Under the pieces are notes generated by a model that was not told where the DNA came from, did no database searches, and saw only the letters and a list, made by a program, of their open reading frames with translations. From positions 930,001-994,000 of the forward strand of contig NZ_JARNTX010000001.1 in NCBI RefSeq assembly GCF_029433095.1: a stretch of 64,000 bases of DNA. The letters run 5' to 3'. The DNA is from Hymenobacter sp. YC55. Its GTDB lineage: Bacteria; Bacteroidota; Bacteroidia; Cytophagales; Hymenobacteraceae. Positions within the stretch are counted from its first letter, which is position 1, and each line of letters starts with the position of its first letter. A program made the translations under genes and the position numbers. Shown in pieces: positions 33,990-42,033 of this stretch.

Positions 33990-35426
33990 TTGAGTTCCGT
34001 CGCCGCATTTCCTTACGTCTACTTCCTCGGTATTGGGGGCATTGGCATGTCCGCGCTGGCGCGCTGGTTTAAAGCCAATGGGCACACCGTAGCGGGCTAC
34101 GACAAAACCAGCACGCCCCTGACCGAGGCCCTGGTGGCGGAAGGCATTGCCGTGCATTACGAGGATGCCGTAACAAGTATCCCGGCGGCTGTGCGCGAGA
34201 ATAAGGCGCAAACGCTGGTCGTGCTCACACCCGCCATCCCGAAAGACCACCAAGAGTGGGCTTGGCTGCGCGACAACGGCTACGACATTCGCAAGCGCAG
34301 CCAGGTACTCGGTGTGCTTACGCAAGGACACCGCACCATTGCGGTAGCGGGCACCCACGGCAAAACCACCACGAGCAGCATGGTGGCGCACTTGCTCCAC
34401 CATGCCGGCGTACCGTCTGCCGCCTTTCTCGGGGGCATCTCCGTGAACCTAGGCTCGAACGTGTTGCTGCCACCGGCCGACAATCCGGATGTGCCCATCG
34501 TGGTGGAAGCTGACGAATACGACCGGAGCTTCCTGACCCTGCACCCCAACATTGCCATTGTAACCAGCACTGACGCCGACCACCTCGACATCTACGGTAA
34601 TAAAGATGCGCTAGTAGAGTCGTTTCGGCAGTTTGTGGGCCAGATTCAGCCCGGCGGTACGCTCATCATCAACCACACCGCCGATGCTAGCGTAGCGGCT
34701 GCCGTACCCACTGGGGTCCAAGTCATCCACTATGGCCTCACTCCTGAACAAGGGCCCGAACTGTACGCTACGGATATCACGGCGCAAGGGCACCAATTTC
34801 GTTTTGCGCTGCATGGGCCACAAGGAGTAGTCGATGATTTGGAACTAGCGGTGCCCGGCTACCACAACGTAGAGAATATGCTGGCAGCCGCTTGCGTGGC
34901 CCAACTTGAAGGCGTAAAACCTGAGTTACTACAAGCTGCCGTGGCGGCCTACAAGGGCGTCAAGCGGCGGTTCGAATTTATCGTAACGGCCGGGTCGGCT
35001 GAGCAGCCGAAAGTATATGTGGATGATTATGCTCACCATCCACGCGAAATCGAAGCATTTCTACGTTCTCTGCGGGCGCTATACCCGGGGCGGCAGCTGC
35101 GGGTTGTGTTTCAGCCCCACTTGTTCACCCGCACCCGCGACTTTGCTCCTGGCTTTGCCGAGAGCTTAAGTTTAGCTGATGAAGTGGTCCTGATGGATAT
35201 CTACCCGGCTCGGGAGTTGCCCTTGGAAGGGGTGACCTCCGAATTGATTTTGTCCCAAATAACGGCCCCTCAAAAGTCGTTGCAAACGGTAGACAAAATT
35301 TTGGCAAATGCTGGTATCGATTCTAATTTCGACGTACTCGCAACAGTTGGGGCGGGGGATATCGATAAGTTGGTTCCTGATTTAAAGAATATTCTACATA
35401 TTCGCTGGAATGAAGCTCAAGCGTAA
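33990..35426 (+). CDS. murC: UDP-N-acetylmuramate-L-alanine ligase MurC
   Basis: A 478-residue cytosolic Mur ligase adding the first amino acid. The N-terminal FLGIGGIGMSALARWF loop, the ATP loop GTHGKTTTS, EADEYDRSFL, and DDYAHHPREIEAFL in the third domain are MurC hallmarks. The start is uncertain: TTG at 33990 gives MSSVAAFPYVYFLGIGG with a normal short lead, whereas a TTG at 33942 would overlap murG by 29 bases and add 16 residues. There is no ATG option. The 3' end overlaps ftsQ by 17 bases. Confidence 0.93.
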   Translation: MSSVAAFPYVYFLGIGGIGMSALARWFKANGHTVAGYDKTSTPLTEALVAEGIAVHYEDAVTSIPAAVRENKAQTLVVLTPAIPKDHQEWAWLRDNGYDIRKRSQVLGVLTQGHRTIAVAGTHGKTTTSSMVAHLLHHAGVPSAAFLGGISVNLGSNVLLPPADNPDVPIVVEADEYDRSFLTLHPNIAIVTSTDADHLDIYGNKDALVESFRQFVGQIQPGGTLIINHTADASVAAAVPTGVQVIHYGLTPEQGPELYATDITAQGHQFRFALHGPQGVVDDLELAVPGYHNVENMLAAACVAQLEGVKPELLQAAVAAYKGVKRRFEFIVTAGSAEQPKVYVDDYAHHPREIEAFLRSLRALYPGRQLRVVFQPHLFTRTRDFAPGFAESLSLADEVVLMDIYPARELPLEGVTSELILSQITAPQKSLQTVDKILANAGIDSNFDVLATVGAGDIDKLVPDLKNILHIRWNEAQA

Positions 35427-36174
35427 GGTTCAAAATGTCTTATTTGCAACTAGTTGCCTGATGCTATTAGGTGGACTGGCGGTGTTTGCCGGCATACGGC
35501 AAGCCAACCGACCTGTTGGTCAAGTTATCGTCACGATCAGCAACGAGTTCAATAACTTCTTCATCAGCGAGCGAGAAGTAACCAGCCTCCTCACTCGTGG
35601 CGGCGAGGAACGCATTGAAGGCAGCACCCCCGACGGGTTGGATTTACCAGCCCTTGAAGCTCGCCTAAAAGCGCATTCTTTCGTAAAGGATGCCCAAGTG
35701 TACCGCGACTTGTCGGGCAACTTACACGCTGACGTTCGTCAAAACCGTCCTATAGCTCGTCTCGTTCACCCGAATACGCGTCTGGATTCCTACCTCGATG
35801 CCGACGGTCACAAGCTGCCCCTCTCGTCGTTATTTACGGCGCGGGTGGTGCCGGTGGCCCGGCAGAATGGCGCTCCGTTGGCGGCTTCCTTCTTTCAGGA
35901 TTCCACTGGTCAGCGTTACCTCGAATTATTGCGCTATATTGATGAAAAACCCTTCTGGCGCGCCCAAATAGCTGAAGTATTCATTGCTGCCAACGGCAAG
36001 GTTTCCTTCACGCAACAAGTGGGTGACCAACGAGTAGAATTTGGCTTTCCCGAGAATATTTCGGAGAAATTCGCGAAACTGATGGTATTTTACCGTCAAA
36101 TTCCACCGGCGCTAGGCTGGGATACGTACCACCGCGTCAACGTAGAGTTCAAAGATCAAATCATTTGTGAGTAG
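35410..36174 (+). CDS. ftsQ: Cell division protein FtsQ
   Basis: A 254-residue bitopic protein: short cytoplasmic basic segment, one membrane helix (about residues 9-30), a POTRA-like region (FNNFFISEREVTSLL through SFVKDAQVYRDLSGNLHADVRQNRPIAR) and a C-terminal beta domain. The RPIARLVHPN element resembles FtsQ/DivIB RxPxAR motifs. It would join the FtsL/FtsB complex at the septum. It overlaps murC, so translation is coupled. Confidence 0.88.
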   Translation: MKLKRKVQNVLFATSCLMLLGGLAVFAGIRQANRPVGQVIVTISNEFNNFFISEREVTSLLTRGGEERIEGSTPDGLDLPALEARLKAHSFVKDAQVYRDLSGNLHADVRQNRPIARLVHPNTRLDSYLDADGHKLPLSSLFTARVVPVARQNGAPLAASFFQDSTGQRYLELLRYIDEKPFWRAQIAEVFIAANGKVSFTQQVGDQRVEFGFPENISEKFAKLMVFYRQIPPALGWDTYHRVNVEFKDQIICE

Positions 36175-36204
36175 ATTTTTCTGCTCCTGAGGCCCTAAAA
36201 AGCC

Positions 36205-36212
36205 TATTTTTG
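36205..36212 (+). promoter_or_regulatory. Internal Bacteroidota -7 box ahead of ftsA
   Basis: TATTTTTG, perfect TAnnTTTG, 57 bases before the ftsA ATG, in the ftsQ-ftsA gap. A -33 TTG is not apparent. It suggests ftsA (and ftsZ) can be transcribed independently of the long operon. Confidence 0.5.
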
Positions 36213-36269
36213 CCAAGTCACACCGCATCCAACTGCTATTTCCCCGCCAGCTTTACCCGACCCTTCCCC

Positions 36270-37664
36270 ATGCAACACGATAAGATTGTAGTCGGCCTCG
36301 ACATTGGAACCACGAAAATCTGTGCCCTTGTAGGCCGCAAAAACGAGTTCGGCAAACTCGAAATACTAGGTATGGGTAAAGCCGTGTCGGAAGGCGTAGT
36401 GCGCGGTATTGTGTCCAACATCGACAAGACGGTGGATGCTATTCGGCGCGCTATTCGGCAGGCCGAAGAAATGTCGGGCATCAATATTGGCGTGGTAAAC
36501 GTGGGTATTGCCGGGCAGCACATCAAGAGCCTGCAACACAACGGCAGCATCACCCGCGCCTCCGCCGACAGCGAAATCACGCAGGAAGACGTGGAGCGTC
36601 TCACCGGCGACATGTACCGTCTCGTAACCCCGCCCGGTTCTCAGATCATCCACGTAATGCCCCAAGACTACAAGGTGGATTACGAGGAAGGCATTATGGA
36701 CCCCGTGGGCATGTCGGGCGTGCGTTTGGAAGGCAACTTCCACATCATTACGGCGCAGAGCACGGCCATCAACAACATCAATAAGTGTGTTACCAAGGCG
36801 GGCCTGGAAATCGATAACCTGATTCTGGAGCCGCTGTCTTCCTCTATGTCCGTGCTGTCGGACGAAGAGAAGGAAGCTGGCGTGGCCCTGATTGATATTG
36901 GAGGTGGCACCACCGATTTGGCCATCTTCAAAGACGGCATCATCCGCCACGCGGCTGTACTGCCTTTCGGTGGCAACATTGTGACCTCCGACATCAAGTT
37001 GGGCTGCCAGGTGATGCAAAATCAGGCCGAGCAATTGAAGGTGAAGTTTGGCAAAGCCATTGCCGAGGAAGCTTCCGATTATGAAATCGTAAGCATTCCT
37101 GGCTTGCGCGATCGGGCACCCAAAGAAATTTCCCTCAAAAACCTGGCTTACATTATCGAGGCCCGGATGGAGGAAATCATCGAGTTGGTGTACGCCGAAA
37201 TTCAGCGCACTGGCCACGCCGACAAACTGGCTGCCGGCATCGTGCTGACGGGTGGTGGTTCGCAACTCCAGAACCTGGTGCAACTCACCGAGTATGTAAC
37301 TGGCCTCGATACGCGCATTGGCTACCCTAATGAGCACCTTGGTAAGAGCAAGATCGAGGCAGTTAAGTCGCCGATGTTTGCTACTACTGTAGGTCTCGTG
37401 TTGGCTGGCTACCGTTCACTCGACGAGCGTTTGAACCGCAACAACTACGAGCAGGAGCAACACATTCCGCAGCCAGCGCCGTATTACCAAGCACCAGCGC
37501 CTGCTCCGGCACCAGCACCAACTCCTGCCCCTAAACCCGTGGCTCAAAAACCTGCGGAACCCAAAGAGCCAAAGAAGCCATCTGGCGCTGGTAAGTTCTT
37601 CCAGGACATTATCAGCCGTACCAAAGGACTGCTAATTGACGACTTCGACGACACCAAGTACTAA
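36270..37664 (+). CDS. ftsA: Cell division protein FtsA
   Basis: A 464-residue actin-family ATPase that tethers FtsZ to the membrane. The phosphate-1 loop VVGLDIGTTKICALVG is at the N terminus, followed by the 1C-domain stretch, DIGGGTTDLAIF (phosphate 2) near residue 210, and TGGGSQLQNL (adenosine motif) near 326. The tail is Pro/Ala-rich (residues about 400-440), ending with a probable amphipathic membrane helix around GAGKFFQDIISRTKGLLI. The ATG at 36270 is chosen over a TTG at 36210 that overlaps the promoter box. Confidence 0.95.
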   Translation: MQHDKIVVGLDIGTTKICALVGRKNEFGKLEILGMGKAVSEGVVRGIVSNIDKTVDAIRRAIRQAEEMSGINIGVVNVGIAGQHIKSLQHNGSITRASADSEITQEDVERLTGDMYRLVTPPGSQIIHVMPQDYKVDYEEGIMDPVGMSGVRLEGNFHIITAQSTAINNINKCVTKAGLEIDNLILEPLSSSMSVLSDEEKEAGVALIDIGGGTTDLAIFKDGIIRHAAVLPFGGNIVTSDIKLGCQVMQNQAEQLKVKFGKAIAEEASDYEIVSIPGLRDRAPKEISLKNLAYIIEARMEEIIELVYAEIQRTGHADKLAAGIVLTGGGSQLQNLVQLTEYVTGLDTRIGYPNEHLGKSKIEAVKSPMFATTVGLVLAGYRSLDERLNRNNYEQEQHIPQPAPYYQAPAPAPAPAPTPAPKPVAQKPAEPKEPKKPSGAGKFFQDIISRTKGLLIDDFDDTKY

Positions 37665-37668
37665 TCTG

Positions 37669-37735
37669 TTAAATGGTTGAATTGCTAAATGGTTGTCGTT
37701 GAACGACCAACAATTTAACCACACAACCATTTAGC
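37669..37735 (+). repeat. Intergenic palindrome, TGAATTGCTAAATGG family (ftsA-ftsZ gap)
   Basis: GCTAAATGGTTG (37684-37695) pairs perfectly over 12 bp with CAACCATTTAGC (37724-37735). Inside it GGTTGAATTG and CAATTTAACC allow an alternative pairing at 9 of 10 positions. It shares TTGAATTGCTAAATGG-type sequence with the element at 30067 and fills nearly the whole gap. Confidence 0.7.
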
Positions 37736-37745
37736 CACCCACTTC

Positions 37746-39257
37746 ATGAATTATAAATTCGACATCCCGGCGCAATCCAAGTCCATCATCAAGGTGATTG
37801 GCGTGGGTGGGGGCGGCTCCAACGCCGTCAACCACATGTTTGGCCAGGGCATAAAAGACGTAGAATTCGTCATTTGCAACACCGATAAGCAGGCCTTAGC
37901 TTCTTCGACGGTGCCAAACCGGCTGCAAATCGGGATGGACCTGACGGAAGGTCTTGGTGCCGGTGCCAACCCCGAGCGGGGCAAGCAAGCCGCCATCGAA
38001 AGCCGGGAGCAAATCCGCGAGTTACTCAGCAACGGCACCAAGATGGTGTTTATTACGGCTGGTATGGGCGGCGGCACCGGCACTGGTGCAGCCCCTGTCA
38101 TTGCCAAAGTAGCCAAGGAGCTAGGCATTCTTACTGTAGGCATCGTGACGGCGCCTTTCATGTTTGAAGGCAAAAAGAAACGCCAGCAAGCTGAATTGGG
38201 TATCAAGGAACTGAGCGAAAACTGCGACACGGTACTCGTAATTCTCAACGACAAACTCCGCGAGATTTACGGCAACTTGCCTATCCGCTCGGCCTTCGCC
38301 AAAGCCGATAACGTACTGAGCACCGCCGCCAAATCCATTGCCGAAATTATTACGGTAACGGCCGATGTGAACGTCGACTTTGAAGACGTGAAAACGGTGA
38401 TGAAAGACAGTGGCGCTGCCGTTATGGGCAGCAGCATCACGGATGGCGAGAACCGCGCCCGCCGTGCTGCCGAGGAAGCTTTGGCCTCGCCGCTGCTCAA
38501 CAACACCGATATTCACGGTGCGCAACGCATTCTGCTCAGCATCATGTCTGGCGACCAAGCCGAACTGGAAATGGACGAGTTGACGGAAATCACCGAGTGC
38601 ATCCAGGACAAAGCAGGCCAGAATGCCGAGGTTATCTTTGGCCACGGCATCGACTCTTCGCTGGGCCAGAGCATCCGCGTAACGGTAATTGCCACCGGGT
38701 TTGCCCGTGAGGCGCACACTATTACGGTAACTCCATCTACTACTCGGCAGCCAGAGCCTGAAGTAACCGAGCCCGACCCCCAAATCAATATTTTTGATAA
38801 GGATCGGCAGGAGTCAGTACCGAGTGCTCCCGTGGTTCCGTCATTCACGAGTGCTCCAGCGCCGCCACCGGCTCCGGTTTCTGCTCCTGAGCCGCAGCCC
38901 ATAAAGTTTGATCTCGAGACGTCGCCTTACAATGCGCCTATGCCGCCCGTAGCGGCGCCCTCTTCGCCTGCTCCGGACCCGGTAGTGTATCAGGCGCCAC
39001 AACCTGCGCCACCGCTGCCCGGCCGTCCGGCACTCGATGCCCGAGCTGAAGAGCGCCGTCGTCGTCTGCAGGAACTAAGCAATGGTTTATCCAACGAAGC
39101 TATCAAAGATCAGTTGGAGACGCCCGCTTACCTGCGTCGGCAAGTGAAGCTTGAGAACGTGACGCCCTCATCAGAGCGTAACATCAGCCGCTTCAACCTC
39201 TCCGATGACAATGAACTGCTAGGAGACAACCGTTTCTTGCACGACAACGTGGATTAG
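37746..39257 (+). CDS. ftsZ: Cell division protein FtsZ
   Basis: A 503-residue tubulin homologue forming the Z ring. GTP-binding motifs are VGGGGSNAVNHM (residues 20-31) and the tubulin signature GGGTGTG at 108-114, with the NLPIRSAFAKADNVL segment and the T7-loop region NVDFEDVKTVM. The globular part ends near residue 330; a roughly 150-residue Pro/Ala/Glu-rich linker precedes a conserved-looking end (ISRFNLSDDNELLGDNRF). Such long linkers are common in Bacteroidota. It is the last dcw gene, followed by a perfect-palindrome terminator. Confidence 0.97.
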   Translation: MNYKFDIPAQSKSIIKVIGVGGGGSNAVNHMFGQGIKDVEFVICNTDKQALASSTVPNRLQIGMDLTEGLGAGANPERGKQAAIESREQIRELLSNGTKMVFITAGMGGGTGTGAAPVIAKVAKELGILTVGIVTAPFMFEGKKKRQQAELGIKELSENCDTVLVILNDKLREIYGNLPIRSAFAKADNVLSTAAKSIAEIITVTADVNVDFEDVKTVMKDSGAAVMGSSITDGENRARRAAEEALASPLLNNTDIHGAQRILLSIMSGDQAELEMDELTEITECIQDKAGQNAEVIFGHGIDSSLGQSIRVTVIATGFAREAHTITVTPSTTRQPEPEVTEPDPQINIFDKDRQESVPSAPVVPSFTSAPAPPPAPVSAPEPQPIKFDLETSPYNAPMPPVAAPSSPAPDPVVYQAPQPAPPLPGRPALDARAEERRRRLQELSNGLSNEAIKDQLETPAYLRRQVKLENVTPSSERNISRFNLSDDNELLGDNRFLHDNVD

Positions 39258-39273
39258 TTGCCGAATTTATAAT

Positions 39274-39315
39274 AAACAAAAAGGCCGTTGAGATATCTCA
39301 ACGGCCTTTTTGTTT
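39274..39315 (+). terminator. Terminator of the dcw cluster
   Basis: A 42-base palindrome whose arms (from AAACAAAAAGGCCGTTGAG to its complement) are perfect, with no spare loop bases at the AGATATCT centre. The outer A/T tracts allow termination from both strands; it lies between ftsZ and convergent minus-strand genes. Confidence 0.9.
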
Positions 39316-39345
39316 TATGAAAGTCAAATATGTATTGCACCTACT

Positions 39346-39519
39346 TTAAGGATGCTTTAAAGAGTCTGCCGGTGGCGCTGTTGAGTCGGATGCTGGTAGG
39401 CGGTGCGGTAGGTCAGGCTCTCGGTCGGGGCTAAGCTGCCGAGTGGAGGACATAGTGGAGCACGAAACCAGCAAGGCTGATGCGCAAACTAGAAATAGCA
39501 GAGCAAGTAAGTGCTTCAT
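39346..39519 (-). CDS. Small lipoprotein, 57 residues
   Basis: A short gene read directly from the minus strand. The product starts MKHLLALLFLVCASALLVSC, a lipoprotein signal with the lipobox Leu-Val-Ser-Cys at residues 17-20, then a Ser/Pro/Asp-rich stretch of 37 residues without fold-forming features (ends DSLKHP). The ATG overlaps the stop of the acyltransferase gene in a TCATGA arrangement, so it is probably translated by coupling. Function is unknown; it may be an accessory envelope peptide for the acyltransferase. It could be a chance frame, but the signal peptide, lipobox and overlap together argue for a real gene. Confidence 0.65.
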   Translation of the reverse strand: MKHLLALLFLVCASALLVSCSTMSSTRQLSPDREPDLPHRLPASDSTAPPADSLKHP

Positions 39520-40667
39520 GACACCTGGGCTGAGGGTAAGCGCTGCTGCGCAACCACTGGTTGGCGGCGAATCAGGTTATTAAGCGGCTGTTCTATAAGG
39601 TAGTGCAAGGCAATTGCCAGCAGATTCAACAGCAGGAAGATAGATATAAAACTTAACCACCTGTTTTCAAATGGGACAAGGTCGTGCACGAATTGCTGGA
39701 CAACGCCAAAGTGAATTAGGTAGAAGATATACGAGCTTTTGCCTAATACCTGCAATAGAGCGCCCGACAGCAACTGGCGCAACCAAGTTTGCTCGGTGAG
39801 CAGCCCCGCAAACAGCACAATTATACCACCTGGCAAAGCCACATTATTGAAGGCTACGCCAAAAGGATGTTCTTGCCCATAAGCGTAAGGGCCCCGTATC
39901 AAAACCAGTCCAGCCAGTACAGTGATAATCAGCAAGCAGCCGAGACCAGTTAGCAAGCCAGGTATCGTGTAGTGGCGTATTTGGCCACGGCGGTACCAAA
40001 GAGCCAGTTGGATGCCGGCAAAAAACTCTACGCACCGCCCAAAGAAGGTGAGGAGGAGCATGAATTTGAAGTTGGCAAACAGCCCATAGTATCCAAGCGG
40101 ACCGAGGAGCAAAACCAATCCGCAGCCGATTGCCAGCAAGGCGAATGGCATAAACCAAAGTCGAATCCGGCGCTTGAGTAGCAGCCAGAAGATAACTGGC
40201 GCCATCAGATAGAAGCATTCTTCGACGGTAAGGGTCCAGCCCTGCGGGATGCCTGAGTAGATGATAGACTCGAAGAAGCCGCGCAACAACAGTATGTTGG
40301 TTAGCACAACGGTTGAGTCCAGAGTGCCTTCCTGCTGATAGAGCCAGGCAAAATTGAGGCACGTTATCAGGAAAAACATCGGGTAGATGCGTGCAAAGCG
40401 GTTACGCAGGTACTGCTTCCACCAGGTGGTAGTAAAGCGAATGTTGTCGATGTAGCGCAGCGTGATTAGAAAGCCGCTGAGTACAAAGAAAACGGGTACA
40501 CCTATGTGAAACTCTACTAGAAGATTATGCAGCAAAGGCAATGAGCCTTCTTGGGAGAAAGGGTTGAAGTGGTGCAAAAACACCATGTAGGCCGCTACGG
40601 CTCGAATGCCAGTGAATGCAGGTAAGTAAGAAGAAGCTCGTGTGGTTTGTGCAGCTAAAGGCGGCAT
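39516..40667 (-). CDS. Acyltransferase family 3 membrane protein (OafA/YrhL-like)
   Basis: A 383-residue polytopic membrane protein (about ten helices) of the acyltransferase-3 group, which O-acylates surface polysaccharides or peptidoglycan sugars. The N-terminal signature GIRAVAAYMVFLHHF with paired histidines and the VPVFFVLSGFLITLRY segment of helix 2 are diagnostic, along with the RNRFARIYPMFFLI arginine motif. No SGNH domain is fused. The acceptor is unknown. The gene follows the dcw terminator on the opposite strand and overlaps the tiny lipoprotein gene. Confidence 0.88.
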   Translation of the reverse strand: MPPLAAQTTRASSYLPAFTGIRAVAAYMVFLHHFNPFSQEGSLPLLHNLLVEFHIGVPVFFVLSGFLITLRYIDNIRFTTTWWKQYLRNRFARIYPMFFLITCLNFAWLYQQEGTLDSTVVLTNILLLRGFFESIIYSGIPQGWTLTVEECFYLMAPVIFWLLLKRRIRLWFMPFALLAIGCGLVLLLGPLGYYGLFANFKFMLLLTFFGRCVEFFAGIQLALWYRRGQIRHYTIPGLLTGLGCLLIITVLAGLVLIRGPYAYGQEHPFGVAFNNVALPGGIIVLFAGLLTEQTWLRQLLSGALLQVLGKSSYIFYLIHFGVVQQFVHDLVPFENRWLSFISIFLLLNLLAIALHYLIEQPLNNLIRRQPVVAQQRLPSAQVS

Positions 40668-40749
40668 AGAAATGAAAAGAGGAGATAAGGCTAGTGGGTA
40701 AGTTACCTCGTTTTCAGTTCTCGCAAATTCAGCTGAACAGAAGCTCCAC

Positions 40750-41895
40750 CTAAAATGGATTGGAAAACCGTGGGTCCTGAATAAAAGTGGAGTCGGTGAG
40801 CGTTTTCAGGAAGGCAACCAGCTGCCGCTTCTCGGTAGTGGTAAGGCCAAGCTTGGTTCCGCCCGGCGTGTTGGAAAGGAGTAGAATAGGCTCGGCGCTG
40901 TTGGGGTCGATGTGTTCGTTGTAGTGGTCTACTATCTCCTCTAGGGTTTGAAAACGGCCATCGTGCATATAAGGAGCCGTCAGGGCAATGTTGCGGAGGG
41001 TGGGCACGCGAAACTTGCCTTGGTCGACCGCAATGCCCGTTACGCCGAAGCGGCCGAGGTCAGTGGCAAGAGGTAAGCCGTTGTTGAAGTACTGCGTCAG
41101 GCCGCCGGGGGCAGTGAAGTTGGTGGAGGTAAACAAGTAGTTATTGCCGTTGTGGCAATGGTCGCAGGAGCCGCCGCGGGCCAATATATTACCGCCCTCG
41201 CCAGGATGGTTGAAGAAGAGGACACGGCCCGCACGCTCATCAGCTGTCAACCGTGGCCCACCCGGTAGCAACGACTTTTCATAGCGCGTGTTCGAAGAAA
41301 TTAGCGTGCGTTCGAATTGCGCCAGCGCCTTCAGTACGTTTTCTTCGGTGATGGTAGCAGAACCAAACGCGCTAGCAAACAGCGGCGGATATAAAGTAGT
41401 TTGCTGCAGTTTGCGCACGCCATCGGCTAGGCTCTGGTGCAATTCAACAGGATTTTCAATAGGTGTACGTGCCTGCTTCTCGAAGCTGTTAGCCGACCCA
41501 TCCCAATTTAAATTAGGCTCCCAAAGCAAATTCACTAACGACATGGTATTGCGCTGGTGCGCTACGCCATCAACCCCAATTGCCCGAGCCCGACCGTCGG
41601 TAAAGGCTTTGCTTTGCTGGTGACAACTGCCGCATGACATAGAGTTGTCGCGCGAAAGGCGAACTTCATAAAACAGCTTGTGGCCCAGGTCCACGCCTTC
41701 CACGGTCATGGGGTTGTCGGTGGGCAGCACAACATCTTGGGGCAACTGCGTAGGCAGCGTCAGGTTGTAAGGTGTTGCTGGCGTAGTGGGGGGTACCGGC
41801 GGCTCAGGATCTTTCTTATCACAACTGGCAGCCATGAGGAGCAATACTCCTGATAGTAGCAAACTAAGATGTCGATAAGTAAAGTGGGAATACAT
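40750..41895 (-). CDS. Di-haem cytochrome c peroxidase/MauG family lipoprotein (first copy)
   Basis: A 381-residue exported protein: lipoprotein signal with Cys25 (LMAASC), a Pro-rich linker, then two c-type haem sites, CGSCH at 88-92 and CDHCH at 244-248. Trp131 in NWDG lies 39 residues after the first haem His, the spacing of the inter-haem electron-relay Trp in bacterial CcpA. The C-terminal PYMHDGRFQTLEEIVDHYN is also typical. Likely an H2O2 reductase or MauG/MbnH-like oxidase in the periplasm. It is the third gene after the MbnP-like and second di-haem genes, with a 138-base gap. Confidence 0.88.
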   Translation of the reverse strand: MYSHFTYRHLSLLLSGVLLLMAASCDKKDPEPPVPPTTPATPYNLTLPTQLPQDVVLPTDNPMTVEGVDLGHKLFYEVRLSRDNSMSCGSCHQQSKAFTDGRARAIGVDGVAHQRNTMSLVNLLWEPNLNWDGSANSFEKQARTPIENPVELHQSLADGVRKLQQTTLYPPLFASAFGSATITEENVLKALAQFERTLISSNTRYEKSLLPGGPRLTADERAGRVLFFNHPGEGGNILARGGSCDHCHNGNNYLFTSTNFTAPGGLTQYFNNGLPLATDLGRFGVTGIAVDQGKFRVPTLRNIALTAPYMHDGRFQTLEEIVDHYNEHIDPNSAEPILLLSNTPGGTKLGLTTTEKRQLVAFLKTLTDSTFIQDPRFSNPF

Positions 41896-42033
41896 AAGAA
41901 GAGGCAGGCTTATACTTCAAGATACTGATTTGCAACGCAACTAGAAGCCGTACCTGTAACGCCAGAATATAATGAGTTATTTGACTACGAGCAGCAGTTC
42001 AATTATAGCGTCTTGATTCTATGCTGCACGTAG

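Noticed and set aside
36366..37337. Antisense open frame (323 codons) inside ftsA
   Set aside because: Coding shadow; ftsA motifs are intact on the plus strand and the antisense product has no recognisable domain.
22545..39257. Search for murF, ddl, murB and ftsB in the dcw cluster
   Set aside because: No gene fits; their absence from the cluster appears common in Bacteroidota, so it is not reported as an anomaly.
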